Below, in pieces: positions 25,762 through 35,253 of a stretch of 64,000 nucleotides of DNA; the stretch's first letter is position 1; every line of letters begins with the position of its first letter. The position numbers were made by a program, and so were the translations under genes. The DNA is from Lachnospiraceae bacterium. Its GTDB lineage: Bacteria > Bacillota > Clostridia > Lachnospirales > Lachnospiraceae. The stretch is from the NCBI GenBank assembly GCA_017427415.1, contig JAFRSU010000065.1, positions 1 to 64,000 on the forward strand. The letters run 5' to 3'. A model generated the notes under the pieces. That model made no database searches. It was not told the origin of the DNA and saw only the letters and a list, made by a program, of their open reading frames with translations.

Positions 25762-28700
25762 CTACGCTTCGAACACCACACCGTTCTCGATGTATCTGGG
25801 TTTCAGCCTCTGGTGGTGACTGTCGAGTACCTCGACGGATGTGTCGCGCATGCTCGTAACACTTCCGTAATTAAGAACCATTTCTCCTTTCTGCGCTCCG
25901 AAGCTCCTAGGTATCCCGGCGAGTATCTCCACGCTCAGTCTGCTGCCGTTTATCTCGCCTTTAGCCACATCTTCACCGCTGCCGAAGCCGTTGATCTGAG
26001 TGCCTTCAGCGTATATATCGACATTTGCATCCTCAAGCTTTAGTTCCGCCTGTCCCGCCAGCGACCCGATGCCGATACCGCAGTAGGAATGCAGTGCTAC
26101 CGATATATCGTTGCTGAGCAGGTCCGTCTTTGTGTACCCGTTCAGCGATCCTATACCTGCTGCCTTCTCACCGTCTCCGATGATATCCAGCTTTCCTCTG
26201 CAGACTATCTCGGATTTTCCGTTGATGGAGCCAAGTGCCACCGAATCGTTTCCGTCGCTTTTCAGCCTGCAATGAGCCGTTCTTCCGATGTAGATGTCCG
26301 TATTGCCGGAATTGCTGCCCACCGCCACTGCATTTATCGCTTTAGCGCTTATATCAAAGCTGCCGTTCATAAGACGGATACGTGAATTTTCGCATCTGCC
26401 TCCGCCTATGCCGACCACTTTGTCTCCGTTTGCCACTATCCGGACGTTGCCCGTCATATCAAACACGATGTCTCCGTGCGGCTCGTTTGCATTGGAGCCC
26501 ACGCCGAAGCTTAGGTTCCTGCTTGTGATGATATGCAGGTTGCCGTCACCGCCGACTGCCAGTCTGGAGCCTGCCGGTACATATATACCGTCCTTGTTGA
26601 GCGTGCACTCTCCTATGATGCTGAGTGCCGTCTCCGAATCCCTGCCCAGCTGTACGGTCGTCTCGTTCACGCCTCTCAGGTTGACATTTTCGAAGGTTAA
26701 GTCCGTTTTCTTTCCGTCCATGACCTTTATTACCATATCAATGATGTTGGCCGGTTCACCCACCAGTCTTACCTTGCCGCCTAAAACGTTTACCGTGGTA
26801 TATTTCTTTAATGCAAGCTCGAGGAGATTTACCGTCTCGCCTGCCTTGGCGTTGTATACCAGGTTGTCGTTGTTGAAACGCGCCGTCTTTATGCTCTCGG
26901 ACAGTATCTCGTTCCTTATGTTGTTCGGGATCTGCTGCATTATCTCGGCTGAAGGATGAGCGGTGTAATAGCCCTGGATGTAATCCACGCCGTACTCTAT
27001 CACCGTCTTCATCTCGTCGAAGGTCTCTACGCCTTCCGCGAGCACCTTTATGCCGTTGGCTTCCGCAAACTCGATGGTGTTCTTTACGAACATCTGCTTG
27101 TTGGCGTCGTCCTGGATGTTGCTTATCAGGTATCGGTCGATCTTTATGATGTTCGGCGTGTACCTGAGCAGGTTTACTATGTTCGAATGTCCGGTGCCGT
27201 AATCATCGACTGCCAGGCTTGCATAGTTGCCGTCATAGTTTATGCTCCGGAGCATGTCAAGCTCTTCGTCGGATACGGTGTCAGCCTCTGTTACCTCGAA
27301 TACTACGTTTCCTATGTGCTTTCCGTACTTTTCGATCAGTGTGTCCCTCTCTTCGCTCTTTAGGAAGTTGCCGGGGAGCAGGTTGATGAAAAGCTTTTTG
27401 TCTCCGAATTTGTCCAGGTTTTCTTCATATATCTTTAGGACATTATAAAGCGTTGCTTTTTCTATGTCGTAAAGCCTGTTGGCATTTTTCGCTATCTCGA
27501 TCACATCTAGCGGTGCCATCGAGATACCTCCGCCGGTCCTCATGAGTGCTTCGTATGCGACTATCTTTCCGGTCGCCGCATCTACGATGGGCTGGAAATG
27601 ATACCGGAACAGGTTCCTGTCGACCAAGAGCTCGAACGTCGTAAAGTATTCGCTGTCGAAGGTTCTTCCGCGGATTACGGGGTTCGCCCTGCCCTGGCGG
27701 AGTCGTCTTAAGTACATGTCGGATACTGCCATGCGCACCAGGTTTTCCAGTGTGGAATCCCAGCCGACATCAACGGTGGCCGTACCGTAATTGACCTCTA
27801 AGAAATACTCCTTGGTGCTTGTGCGGTTATAGTCCTGCATCAGCCTTTCAAATGACGAGAATATCTCATCGGCGTATGCACCCTCTATAATGCCGTCAAC
27901 CTGGGAGTTTATCTCGTTTTCGTGCTCGATGACTATGTACTCGCCCTCGGCGAACTGCCCTATGAAGCTCGACTTTTTACATGAGCTTCTGATATTTTCC
28001 ACTACGAGCCTTACGGCCTCCTCTATCTCGTTTAAGCCGTAATTTTCGTAGATGTATGTGTATCTCGGGATGGAGAATACGCTTATGCTGAGCGGTTTTT
28101 TATGACTTTCGGTGACCGCCGCAAAGCTTTCAAACCATCTGGTCGAGCCTTTCAGATTCGGGAGCCCCGTCATGGAGCTCACATATACTGAGTTTTCTAT
28201 ATTGTAGAGCATCCGCTGCTGCCTGTTCTGGTTGGCAAGGAACCTGAATACCAGGTTCAGTCCTGTGTTAAGCAGCTTGGTGTTGCTCCTTATCTCGCTT
28301 ACTACCGCGGTTTTTAACGTATAGAATCCGCAGACGAAATCTCCTATAAATATCGGGTTCAGTACCAGCATCCGGCCATCGGGCTTGGAGTCGATATAGC
28401 ATCTTGCTATGTCCTTTAATGTGATCTCCTCGCCGGTGATGCAGTTGCCGCCATCCTCGCCCGTCCTGTGACCTGCTGACGGCAGGTCCTTAGATGAGAT
28501 GATCTTGGTCAGCTTTAAGCTGTTAAGCCTTTCCTCTGCACTGCCTTTGGTTTTGTCCGAATGCTTCTCATCAAAGGTCTCGATGTCGAAGTTGGATTCC
28601 AAAAGCTCGGTATAGAGGAACAGCTCGCCTCCCGAAGGCATCCTTTTGGATATCTCGTCGCATATATCCGAAAGCTCCGTGATCTCAAGCATCCTGTCGA

Positions 28701-30237
28701 GCCATGCGAGTATCGAATCCTCTCTCCGCTCTATCTCATCGAGTTCCTTATATATGTATGCCACGTGGTTGCCCGAACGGAATTTCTTTTCTCCGTGCAG
28801 TCCCGCGCAGCGCTTGTCGTCTGCTACTTCGTTCGCTCTTCTTACAGCGGTGTCTACATCTACCGGCTGTGAGCGCCCGCTGCGGTCATACATGATGGGA
28901 GCCAGAGGCTTTCTTGTGTTCCTATCGGTGTCAGGTGCTGTGCTGCCGCTGTTGCCCGCATATCTGATGTCGGACTGCCCTGTGCCCTCGGATGCTGCGT
29001 TTTGAACTTTCTGCGCTCCCGTACTGTATGCGATGCCGCCCTTTTCTCCTGCGGCATCCGCGCCGCAATTAAACGTGCCCTCGCCTTCTTTTTTGATCAG
29101 GCGTACCGTACCCTCCTGTGCCGCACTGGGCATGAATACCGTATCGTCTTCTGTACGGTCTTCCTCGGGTACACGCTCACGGATGGCGGGCTGGTCTATC
29201 TTAAAGTCTGCTTCATTTGCTTTTCCGCCGTCCTGTGCTTTCCGGGCGTCACACGCTTTTCCGACAGTCACTGTCAGATCGGCTTCTTCTGTCTCATTCG
29301 CCGGCACGTAGATGCCTGCTGCCTTTGCAGCATCTAAGTCATACGAGCGTCTTCCTGCCGACATGAATGAACGCATGTCGCAGCCGCAGGACCTTCTTAT
29401 GCGGGTCTTAAATTTGTTGTAATAACATCCCGGCTCTTTGCCGTCCATCGCGTCCATCGATGCCTGTATCACCAGCTCGGCGAACTGCTCCGGGTCATCC
29501 GAACAGGATGTTATGCTCGGATGGTAATAATATGCGGCAGGTATGCCTCCGAATCCGGTGACTATGATGTCATCGGGAGCTTTTAAGTCATACTCCGACA
29601 GCTTTTCACATACCGCTATGGCTGTTTTATCGTCTATACATATGAAGCCCTGAGGGATATCACTGCCCGAAAGTAACTTATCTATGGCTTTCCCTATCAC
29701 TTCATCCTTGTAATCGCCGTAACAGATTTTTTTGTCGGTAAACTCTATATCGTTTTCCTTTAACGTCTCACGATAGATATTTATAAAATTAGCGCTCTTT
29801 TCATCGTCATTTTTAAATCCTGCCACAAAATACAGGTTTCTGGCGTTGTGCTCGTTGATCACATGGTCGAGCATGCTTTTGAAACTGTCGCGGTAATCAC
29901 GTACTATAGAATAGCATCCGTGCTTCTCCGATCCTATGCTTATTACCGGCTTACCTGCGGCCTGTGCACTCTCGATCAGGCTGTTTGCTACTTCGCTGTT
30001 GTTGATACTCTCCGGAAATACTATGACCACATCCACATCGTCATAGTTTATGACCTCGTAAATGGCTTTTGCTCCCTGCAGGCTTAAGTCGTTTTTCCTA
30101 AAGTCGCGGAAGCTGTTGTATGCCACGGTCTTCCAACCCCTGAGCGAAGCGGCCCTGTTTATGGCACTTAAATATTCAGTTCTTACTCTGTCCTGCATTT
30201 TTGCAAGGCAAATACCTAAAACCTTACATTTTTCCAT
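25762..30237 (-). CDS. LacI-type sensor / degenerate GGDEF / EAL protein with beta-solenoid-like repeat tail
   Basis: The 1491-residue protein lacks signal peptide and membrane helices. Residues 1-285 are a periplasmic-binding-protein-like sensor ending in RRSCGC (281-286), a motif shared with the GGDEF protein at 56716. A variable linker follows (287-490), then a helical/GAF-like region, a GGDEF domain (about 690-850) with EGEY at 764-767 in place of GGDEF, and an EAL domain (868-1105) with EAL at 896-898, NLLP, EVTE, DDYGTGHSN, IKIDR, EGVET and Gln in YIQGYY. The EAL set looks catalytically intact, so c-di-GMP hydrolysis is likely. Residues 1240-1440 hold seven GxGS repeats every 28-31 residues, like a beta-solenoid. 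A cytosolic solenoid on such an enzyme is unusual. Confidence 0.88.
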   Translation of the reverse strand: MEKCKVLGICLAKMQDRVRTEYLSAINRAASLRGWKTVAYNSFRDFRKNDLSLQGAKAIYEVINYDDVDVVIVFPESINNSEVANSLIESAQAAGKPVISIGSEKHGCYSIVRDYRDSFKSMLDHVINEHNARNLYFVAGFKNDDEKSANFINIYRETLKENDIEFTDKKICYGDYKDEVIGKAIDKLLSGSDIPQGFICIDDKTAIAVCEKLSEYDLKAPDDIIVTGFGGIPAAYYYHPSITSCSDDPEQFAELVIQASMDAMDGKEPGCYYNKFKTRIRRSCGCDMRSFMSAGRRSYDLDAAKAAGIYVPANETEEADLTVTVGKACDARKAQDGGKANEADFKIDQPAIRERVPEEDRTEDDTVFMPSAAQEGTVRLIKKEGEGTFNCGADAAGEKGGIAYSTGAQKVQNAASEGTGQSDIRYAGNSGSTAPDTDRNTRKPLAPIMYDRSGRSQPVDVDTAVRRANEVADDKRCAGLHGEKKFRSGNHVAYIYKELDEIERREDSILAWLDRMLEITELSDICDEISKRMPSGGELFLYTELLESNFDIETFDEKHSDKTKGSAEERLNSLKLTKIISSKDLPSAGHRTGEDGGNCITGEEITLKDIARCYIDSKPDGRMLVLNPIFIGDFVCGFYTLKTAVVSEIRSNTKLLNTGLNLVFRFLANQNRQQRMLYNIENSVYVSSMTGLPNLKGSTRWFESFAAVTESHKKPLSISVFSIPRYTYIYENYGLNEIEEAVRLVVENIRSSCKKSSFIGQFAEGEYIVIEHENEINSQVDGIIEGAYADEIFSSFERLMQDYNRTSTKEYFLEVNYGTATVDVGWDSTLENLVRMAVSDMYLRRLRQGRANPVIRGRTFDSEYFTTFELLVDRNLFRYHFQPIVDAATGKIVAYEALMRTGGGISMAPLDVIEIAKNANRLYDIEKATLYNVLKIYEENLDKFGDKKLFINLLPGNFLKSEERDTLIEKYGKHIGNVVFEVTEADTVSDEELDMLRSINYDGNYASLAVDDYGTGHSNIVNLLRYTPNIIKIDRYLISNIQDDANKQMFVKNTIEFAEANGIKVLAEGVETFDEMKTVIEYGVDYIQGYYTAHPSAEIMQQIPNNIRNEILSESIKTARFNNDNLVYNAKAGETVNLLELALKKYTTVNVLGGKVRLVGEPANIIDMVIKVMDGKKTDLTFENVNLRGVNETTVQLGRDSETALSIIGECTLNKDGIYVPAGSRLAVGGDGNLHIITSRNLSFGVGSNANEPHGDIVFDMTGNVRIVANGDKVVGIGGGRCENSRIRLMNGSFDISAKAINAVAVGSNSGNTDIYIGRTAHCRLKSDGNDSVALGSINGKSEIVCRGKLDIIGDGEKAAGIGSLNGYTKTDLLSNDISVALHSYCGIGIGSLAGQAELKLEDANVDIYAEGTQINGFGSGEDVAKGEINGSRLSVEILAGIPRSFGAQKGEMVLNYGSVTSMRDTSVEVLDSHHQRLKPRYIENGVVFEA

Positions 30238-30456
30238 AAACTTCCCCCAATAAGACTAAATTGTCTTACACTTGCTTCTCTGGTACTATATATAGGCACA
30301 CAAACCCCATATATTGGGGCCTTGCGGATATATCAGTGTATACTTCCCCTTACTGTATCATAGTATAACAAATTTCATGGTTTTTTTATACGCGAATTTT
30401 TGGTGTTTTTTACTATCAATTTTTTACATTAAAATATTAAATATTTATTATATGAC

Positions 30457-30504
30457 TTGTATTTATCATCTTTATGGTGTATACTATCTTTACCGTAAAG
30501 ATAG
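30457..30504 (+). promoter_or_regulatory. Promoter and palindromic operator of the toxin-antitoxin pair
   Basis: TTGTAT (30457-30462) and TATACT (30480-30485) are 17 bp apart. Overlapping the -10 is a perfect 10-bp inverted repeat, CTATCTTTAC (30484-30493) and GTAAAGATAG (30495-30504), around one base. This is a likely site for autorepression by the RHH antitoxin. Confidence 0.8.
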
Positions 30505-30518
30505 AGGGGGTGTTCTAT

Positions 30519-30788
30519 ATGGCAGTCAAAGCGATTAATTTTAAAATAGATGAAGCTGAGCTTGCAGATATCCATCAGGTATCTTCCGTTTTCAACATGA
30601 CACAGACCGATATAATTAAAAATGCTCTCAGGCAGTATATCGCCAAGTTAAAAAAAGACCCGTTCTACAGGTTAACCGTGAAGGTTAAAGATGCAGATCA
30701 GGCAGAGACAGAGGAGATTTTGGATCATATCGACCGGATGAGTGACGACGACCTGGAAATCGTGTCCACAGAACGATTTACTACATAG
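30519..30788 (+). CDS. Ribbon-helix-helix antitoxin
   Basis: The 89-residue protein starts at 30519 after AGAGGGGG; a longer frame would run through the operator. The N-terminus (AVKAINFKIDEAELADIHQV, then NMTQTDIIKNALRQYI) fits a beta strand plus two helices of RHH antitoxins of the RelB/DinJ kind, and the acidic C-terminus would bind the toxin. It is followed 12 bp later by a RelE-type toxin. Operator and promoter overlap directly upstream. Confidence 0.82.
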   Translation: MAVKAINFKIDEAELADIHQVSSVFNMTQTDIIKNALRQYIAKLKKDPFYRLTVKVKDADQAETEEILDHIDRMSDDDLEIVSTERFTT

Positions 30789-30800
30789 AACGGAGTATAT

Positions 30801-31103
30801 ATGGCAGAATCGAATCATTTTTCCTACGAGATACGATATAGTAAGGCTGCAATGAAGTTTTTCTCTTCTCACGAAGATATAAAGCTGCAGTACTGTGAGA
30901 ACATCAGAAAGCTTATAACAAACGATCATCCGGAAAACGTAGATATTAAAAGGATAAAAGGGACCAGGAGCACCTACTACCGCATGCGTATTGGCGGCTG
31001 GCGTGTGATATATGCGATCATAGACGGCAAGATTATTGTGATCGACACGATAATGGCCGGTTCCAGAGGCGATATCTACAAAAAGACTGACGGTCTAAAA
31101 TGA
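30801..31103 (+). CDS. RelE/ParE-superfamily toxin
   Basis: The 100-residue basic protein has the RelE pattern: YEIRYSKAAMKFF at the start, KRIKGTRSTYYRMRIGGWRV in the middle and IIVIDTIMAGSRGDIYK at the end. RelE toxins are ribosome-dependent mRNA endonucleases; ParE members poison gyrase. The RMRIGGWRVIY segment fits RelE-type folds, but the two cannot be separated by eye. It is in one operon with the RHH antitoxin and followed by a terminator. Confidence 0.85.
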   Translation: MAESNHFSYEIRYSKAAMKFFSSHEDIKLQYCENIRKLITNDHPENVDIKRIKGTRSTYYRMRIGGWRVIYAIIDGKIIVIDTIMAGSRGDIYKKTDGLK

Positions 31104-31147
31104 ATCAAGCGAAATGGCTCAAATATGCAAAATAACTCAAACAAGAA

Positions 31148-31180
31148 AACAGTGCAAGTGAGGTAGCTCCTCATTTGCAC
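31148..31180 (+). terminator. Terminator of the toxin-antitoxin operon
   Basis: AACAGTGCAA and TTGCACTGTT, with inner TGAGG/CCTCA, form a long stem followed by CTTTTA. The 31104-31251 gap otherwise contains a partial family 1 repeat (AGCGAAGCTGACTGATGAGG). Confidence 0.85.
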
Positions 31181-31251
31181 TGTTCTTTTATGTTCCGTTA
31201 ATAATATGTCAGCGAAGCTGACTGATGAGGTGTTTTCCTCACAATTTTCAA

Positions 31252-32760
31252 TTAGTCTACCGGATTCTGTGCCTTGTCAAACATATCAAGTACTTCCTGT
31301 GTGGGCTCGTGGTCAAGCTTGGTCACCGCTACAGCTGCTATCATGCCGCAGATGAATCCGGGGATAATCTCATAAAGTCCTGTAGAGCTTGAAAGAAATG
31401 CATACCAAAGAGCATCCACACCGAAGCCTACAGCTATACCGGCTACAGCTCCCTTATAGGTGAAGCGTTTCCAGTGAAGTGCAAGCAGGATAACGGGACC
31501 GAAAGATGCACCGAATGCACCCCATGCACACTCAACAAGCGCCATGATGCCGCCGTTATTGGGATTAAGCGCTATGATAAGGGCTACAACGGAGATGACC
31601 GCTACTACGATACGTCCTACAAGCATCATTTCCTTGTCATCGGCTTTTTTCCTGATCATCTTCTTATATACGTCGGATGCAAATGCCGATGATGATGCGA
31701 GCAGCTGCGAATCGGCTGTGCTCATGGATGCAGCAAGGATGGCTGAGAGGAGGATACCGCCTATAAATGCAGGGAACAGGTCTCTTACCATTACGATGAA
31801 GACCTTCTTCTGCTCGCCCTCTGCCAAGAAGCTTCCGAGGTACTCATGTCCTACAAGTGCTACTACACAGGCCATCACAAGGATGAGTGTGGTCCATACG
31901 ATACCGGTCACTCTTGATTTTCTCATTTCCTTTTCGGAACGGATAGCCATGTAACGTACCAAAATATGGGGCATACCGAAATATCCGAGGCCCCAGCCCA
32001 GTCCGCTCAATATATCGGACATACTCTTCCAGTCAAATTTGCCGGATGAGAGCAGGTTGTAGTAGTTTTCGTCGGTTACTACAGGTGCCATGGGAGTAAA
32101 ATCAGCCTTGCCCATAGCTACGACTGCGATGATAGGTGCTGCCATGATAGCTGCGAGCATCATGAGGCCCTGTACGAAGTCGGTCCAGCATACGGCGTTG
32201 AATCCGCCGAGGAATGTATAAAGCAGGATAATAGCTGTCGCTCCGATCATTACCCAGTGCTTTTTATCATCTGAGAATCCGAATACCGTCTGGAACAGTG
32301 TACCGCATGCGTCTATACTTGATGCGGCATATACACAATATGCCACGATGAATACGATAGCACTGATGACGAGCAGTATGTGGCTCTTTGACTTAAATCT
32401 GTTGGTAAGGAACTGCGGGATAGTGATAGAGTCGTCCGCAATGATCGAGAAACGGCGCAGTCCGGGCGCTACAACTATCCACGCAAGGACTGTTCCTATA
32501 AGAAGTCCTATTGCGATCCATACCTGGCCCATACCCCAGAGATAGATGGATCCGGGCAGTCCCATGAGTACCCACGCGCTCATGTCCGATGCTCCTGCAG
32601 AGAGTGCCGCTACCAGACCGTTCATGTTACGGTTGCCGAGGAAATACGACTTGTCTCCGCCTTTTTCCTTTCTTCCCTTAAGGAAGAAGATGATTCCGAT
32701 TGCCAGCACTATCACCAGATAGATGGCAAACGCAATCGATTCCTGTAAACTCCTGTCCAT
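31252..32760 (-). CDS. putP: Sodium/proline symporter
   Basis: The 502-residue membrane protein belongs to the sodium:solute symporter family and matches PutP in length and motifs: the YFLGNRNMNGLVAALSAGAS segment after helix 1, SDMSAWVLMGLPG in helix 2, and GGFNAVCWTDFVQG near residue 185. About 13 helices are visible. It imports proline with sodium. AGGAGG precedes the ATG. The next gene on this strand, lysA, lies upstream beyond a tandem repeat, so common transcription is possible. Confidence 0.93.
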   Translation of the reverse strand: MDRSLQESIAFAIYLVIVLAIGIIFFLKGRKEKGGDKSYFLGNRNMNGLVAALSAGASDMSAWVLMGLPGSIYLWGMGQVWIAIGLLIGTVLAWIVVAPGLRRFSIIADDSITIPQFLTNRFKSKSHILLVISAIVFIVAYCVYAASSIDACGTLFQTVFGFSDDKKHWVMIGATAIILLYTFLGGFNAVCWTDFVQGLMMLAAIMAAPIIAVVAMGKADFTPMAPVVTDENYYNLLSSGKFDWKSMSDILSGLGWGLGYFGMPHILVRYMAIRSEKEMRKSRVTGIVWTTLILVMACVVALVGHEYLGSFLAEGEQKKVFIVMVRDLFPAFIGGILLSAILAASMSTADSQLLASSSAFASDVYKKMIRKKADDKEMMLVGRIVVAVISVVALIIALNPNNGGIMALVECAWGAFGASFGPVILLALHWKRFTYKGAVAGIAVGFGVDALWYAFLSSSTGLYEIIPGFICGMIAAVAVTKLDHEPTQEVLDMFDKAQNPVD

Positions 32761-32850
32761 TTTTTGTCCTCCTGTATTTTATGGTCGCATAGCTGCGACC
32801 ACTAAGTACGTATATATGTTTTTTAGGCTTCCCCTTGAAGGGAAGGCTTT

Positions 32851-32966
32851 ATCATAGTACCTCTATCGTAGTACCTTCCACCATAGTGCCTTTATCGTAG
32901 TACCTTCCACCATAGTGCCTTTATCGTAGTACCTTTATCGTAGTACCTTTATCATAATACTTTTTT
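32851..32966. repeat. Tandem repeat of about 14 bp at the lysA 3' end
   Basis: Eight units of the form ATCGTAGTACCTTY or CACCATAGTGCCTTT follow each other with a 14-15 bp period. The last unit runs into the lysA stop region. A short family 1 remnant (GGCTTCCCCTTGAAGGGAAG) precedes it at 32826. Confidence 0.9.
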
Positions 32967-34211
32967 CATGATATCGCAGAAATCAAATGTAGCGAAGTAA
33001 TCCTTGGCGGTCTCGGCCCTGCGGATCATCTCTACACTGCCGTCCTCGTGGAGCAGGAGCTCCTTGGATCTTAACATGCCGTTGTAATTATATCCCATGG
33101 AGAAGCCATGTGCTCCCGTATCATGGATGCAGATATAATCTCCCATCGCAATCTCGGGCAATTCCCTGTCGATGGCAAACTTATCGTTGTTTTCGCAAAG
33201 ATTTCCTACCACATCATATACATGGTCCTTGGGTGCATTTTCTTTGCCGAGTACGGTCAGATGGTGGTAAGCGCCGTACATGGCGGGTCTCATGAGGTTG
33301 GCTGCACAGGCATCCACACCTATGTATTCCTTATAGGTATGCTTTTCGTGGATAGCCTTTACGATCAGATGTCCGTAAGGTGCCAGCATGAATCTGCCGA
33401 GCTCCGTAAATATAGCCACTTCCATGCCTGCCGGCTCGATCACTTCTTCGTATGCCTTCTTTACGCCCTCGCCGATCTTTAAGATGTCGCAGCCCTCCTG
33501 GTCAGGTCTGTAAGGGATGCCCACACCGCCGGAAAGGTTGATATATTTTACGTCACAGCCGGTCTCATCTCTTAACTCCACAGCCAGCTTGAACAGATCT
33601 TTTGCAAGCATGGGATAATAGTCATTTGACACAGCACCGCTGCAGAGGAACGCGTGGATACCGAACTTCTTCGCACCGAGTTCTTTTAATCTCTTAAAAG
33701 CCTCCGCTATCTGTGCCCTGGTCATGCCGTACTTAGCATCTCCGGGGTTGTCCATAATGCCGTTTGATACATTATATACTCCGCCCGGATTGAACCTGCA
33801 GAATATAGTCTCGGGCACTCCGCACTCTTTATCAAGGAAGTCCACGAGTGTGATATCATCCAGATTGATATATCCGCCCAGGCTCCTGCACTTTGTAAAC
33901 TCGCCGACAGGTGTCTCATTGGATGAGAACATGATGTCACCCTCACCCATTCCGCAAGCCTCGGCTATGAGCAGCTCCTGCATCGACGCACAGTCCACAC
34001 CGCAGCCTTCGCTCTTAAGTACATTGATGATAAACGGATTGGGCGTAGCCTTTACCGCAAAAAACTCCTTAAATCCTTTGTTCCAGCTAAATGCCTGCTT
34101 TAACTTTCTTGCATTTTCCCTGATGCCCTTTTCGTCATAGATATGAAAGGGAGTGGGATATTTCTTCACAATCTCTTCTATCTGCTCTTTTGTTACAAAC
34201 GGTGTCTTCAT
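32952..34211 (-). CDS. lysA: Diaminopimelate decarboxylase
   Basis: The 419-residue fold-type III PLP enzyme converts meso-diaminopimelate to lysine. EFFAVKATPNP near residues 48-58 holds the PLP lysine, SGGVGIPYRP the phosphate-binding glycines, and GNLCENNDKFA the active-site cysteine contributed to the neighbouring subunit; YNGMLRS is near the end. GAGG precedes the ATG. It differs from classical LysA in its CENNDKF box, so a related decarboxylase is conceivable, but LysA is the best call. The last codons lie in the tandem repeat. Confidence 0.88.
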   Translation of the reverse strand: MKTPFVTKEQIEEIVKKYPTPFHIYDEKGIRENARKLKQAFSWNKGFKEFFAVKATPNPFIINVLKSEGCGVDCASMQELLIAEACGMGEGDIMFSSNETPVGEFTKCRSLGGYINLDDITLVDFLDKECGVPETIFCRFNPGGVYNVSNGIMDNPGDAKYGMTRAQIAEAFKRLKELGAKKFGIHAFLCSGAVSNDYYPMLAKDLFKLAVELRDETGCDVKYINLSGGVGIPYRPDQEGCDILKIGEGVKKAYEEVIEPAGMEVAIFTELGRFMLAPYGHLIVKAIHEKHTYKEYIGVDACAANLMRPAMYGAYHHLTVLGKENAPKDHVYDVVGNLCENNDKFAIDRELPEIAMGDYICIHDTGAHGFSMGYNYNGMLRSKELLLHEDGSVEMIRRAETAKDYFATFDFCDIMKKVL

Positions 34212-34384
34212 CTTTTAGTCCTCGCTCGATATAACCTCATACTCTATATTTTTTTATTCTTCAGGCTATATCTTCTCTCTTAATATATTAATTTTTTATA
34301 AACAACATGAATAAAATATCATATTTTAGATGACTATGCAAGAATTTCTTAATAAAAATACAAAAATATCAATCGAAAATATGT

Positions 34385-34413
34385 TTGACTTTTATCCAAA
34401 ATGATGGTATATT
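34385..34413 (+). promoter_or_regulatory. Promoter of the solitary antitoxin-type RNA
   Basis: TTGACT (34385-34390), 17-bp spacer, TATATT (34408-34413). Confidence 0.8.
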
Positions 34414-34419
34414 ATAAAT

Positions 34420-34517
34420 ACAAAAAGGTGCTGTCCGTAGAACGACGGTCAGCTGCCTAACAACGGGTTACAAAAAATAACCGCGAGCTTGGGAAGCTTA
34501 TGGGCGGTTATTTTTTT
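34420..34517 (+). ncRNA. Solitary copy of the antisense antitoxin RNA
   Basis: A roughly 98-nt RNA is predicted from the promoter at 34385-34413 to a terminator (AATAACCGC ... GCGGTTATTTTTTT, 34475-34517). Its body, including AACGACGGTCAGCTGCCTAA and CGGGTTACAAA, is nearly the same as the antisense RNAs of the toxin loci at 35386-35485 and 40462-40566. No toxin reading frame lies on the opposite strand here: tagD begins just beyond. The 363-bp gap 34212-34574 otherwise shows only AT-rich sequence upstream of lysA and a GGGGTCAGGTACCATT fragment at 34547. Confidence 0.75.
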
Positions 34518-34574
34518 ATGCTTTAAATATTTAGTTTTAGTATAGGGGTCAGGTACCATTAAAAAAATCTTAAT

Positions 34575-34967
34575 TTATTTCTTCTCAAATAAATCCTGCT
34601 TGATCTTAGTTGTCGATATGCCTTCAGTTCTGGGAAGATATACAACTTCACAGTACTCTTTAAGGAAATCAAATTTGCCGGTCCAATCATCACCCATTAC
34701 GAATACATCTACGTTATTGTTCACTACATCATCGATTTTCTGTTCCCAAGTGTATTCAGGAAGCACCTCATCGACATAACGTATTGCTTCAAGGATCTTC
34801 TTCCTGTCCTCAAAGCTGTAATATGCTTTCTTACCTTTTATGGCATTAAATTCGTCGGAAGACACTACTACTATCAGGTAGTCACCGAGTTCTCTGGCAC
34901 GTCTTAATAAGTTGATGTGTCCTACATGAAGCAGGTCATATGTTCCGTATGTAATAACTTTTCTCAT
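34575..34967 (-). CDS. tagD: Glycerol-3-phosphate cytidylyltransferase
   Basis: The 130-residue enzyme makes CDP-glycerol for teichoic acid or related glycerol-phosphate polymers. The start at 34967 follows GGAGG; the longer frame has no homology. Motifs: YGTYDLLHVGHINLL with the HxGH site, and RTEGISTTKI near the end, both standard for the TagD/GCT family. Length is typical. No other teichoic-acid genes are adjacent; it is isolated between the antisense RNA loci. Confidence 0.95.
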   Translation of the reverse strand: MRKVITYGTYDLLHVGHINLLRRARELGDYLIVVVSSDEFNAIKGKKAYYSFEDRKKILEAIRYVDEVLPEYTWEQKIDDVVNNNVDVFVMGDDWTGKFDFLKEYCEVVYLPRTEGISTTKIKQDLFEKK

Positions 34968-35148
34968 TTTTCCTCCGTGGTCGGGATTATAATAATACCG
35001 ACTTGTGTTAGTTAAATATTGAAAAATCCTGGATATGTAGTAAATTGACAGCATAATTCAAAAAGAATATATTTTGTAAGTATTACAACATCCGCGTTGT
35101 AGAATACCATATATATATAATTATATCAAGTTTTTTCTTCTAAAGGCA

Positions 35149-35177
35149 TTGACAATCGAACGTATGTTTGCTATAAT
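35149..35177 (+). promoter_or_regulatory. Consensus promoter of toxin locus A
   Basis: TTGACA (35149-35154), 17-bp spacer, TATAAT (35172-35177): a perfect sigma-A consensus. Confidence 0.92.
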
Positions 35178-35253
35178 ATAGGTGTTGTCCAGACGGATGG
35201 CGGTTAGCTGCCTCACCGGAGAAGTGTAAGGGCTTCTCAGGAAGGAGGTAGAG

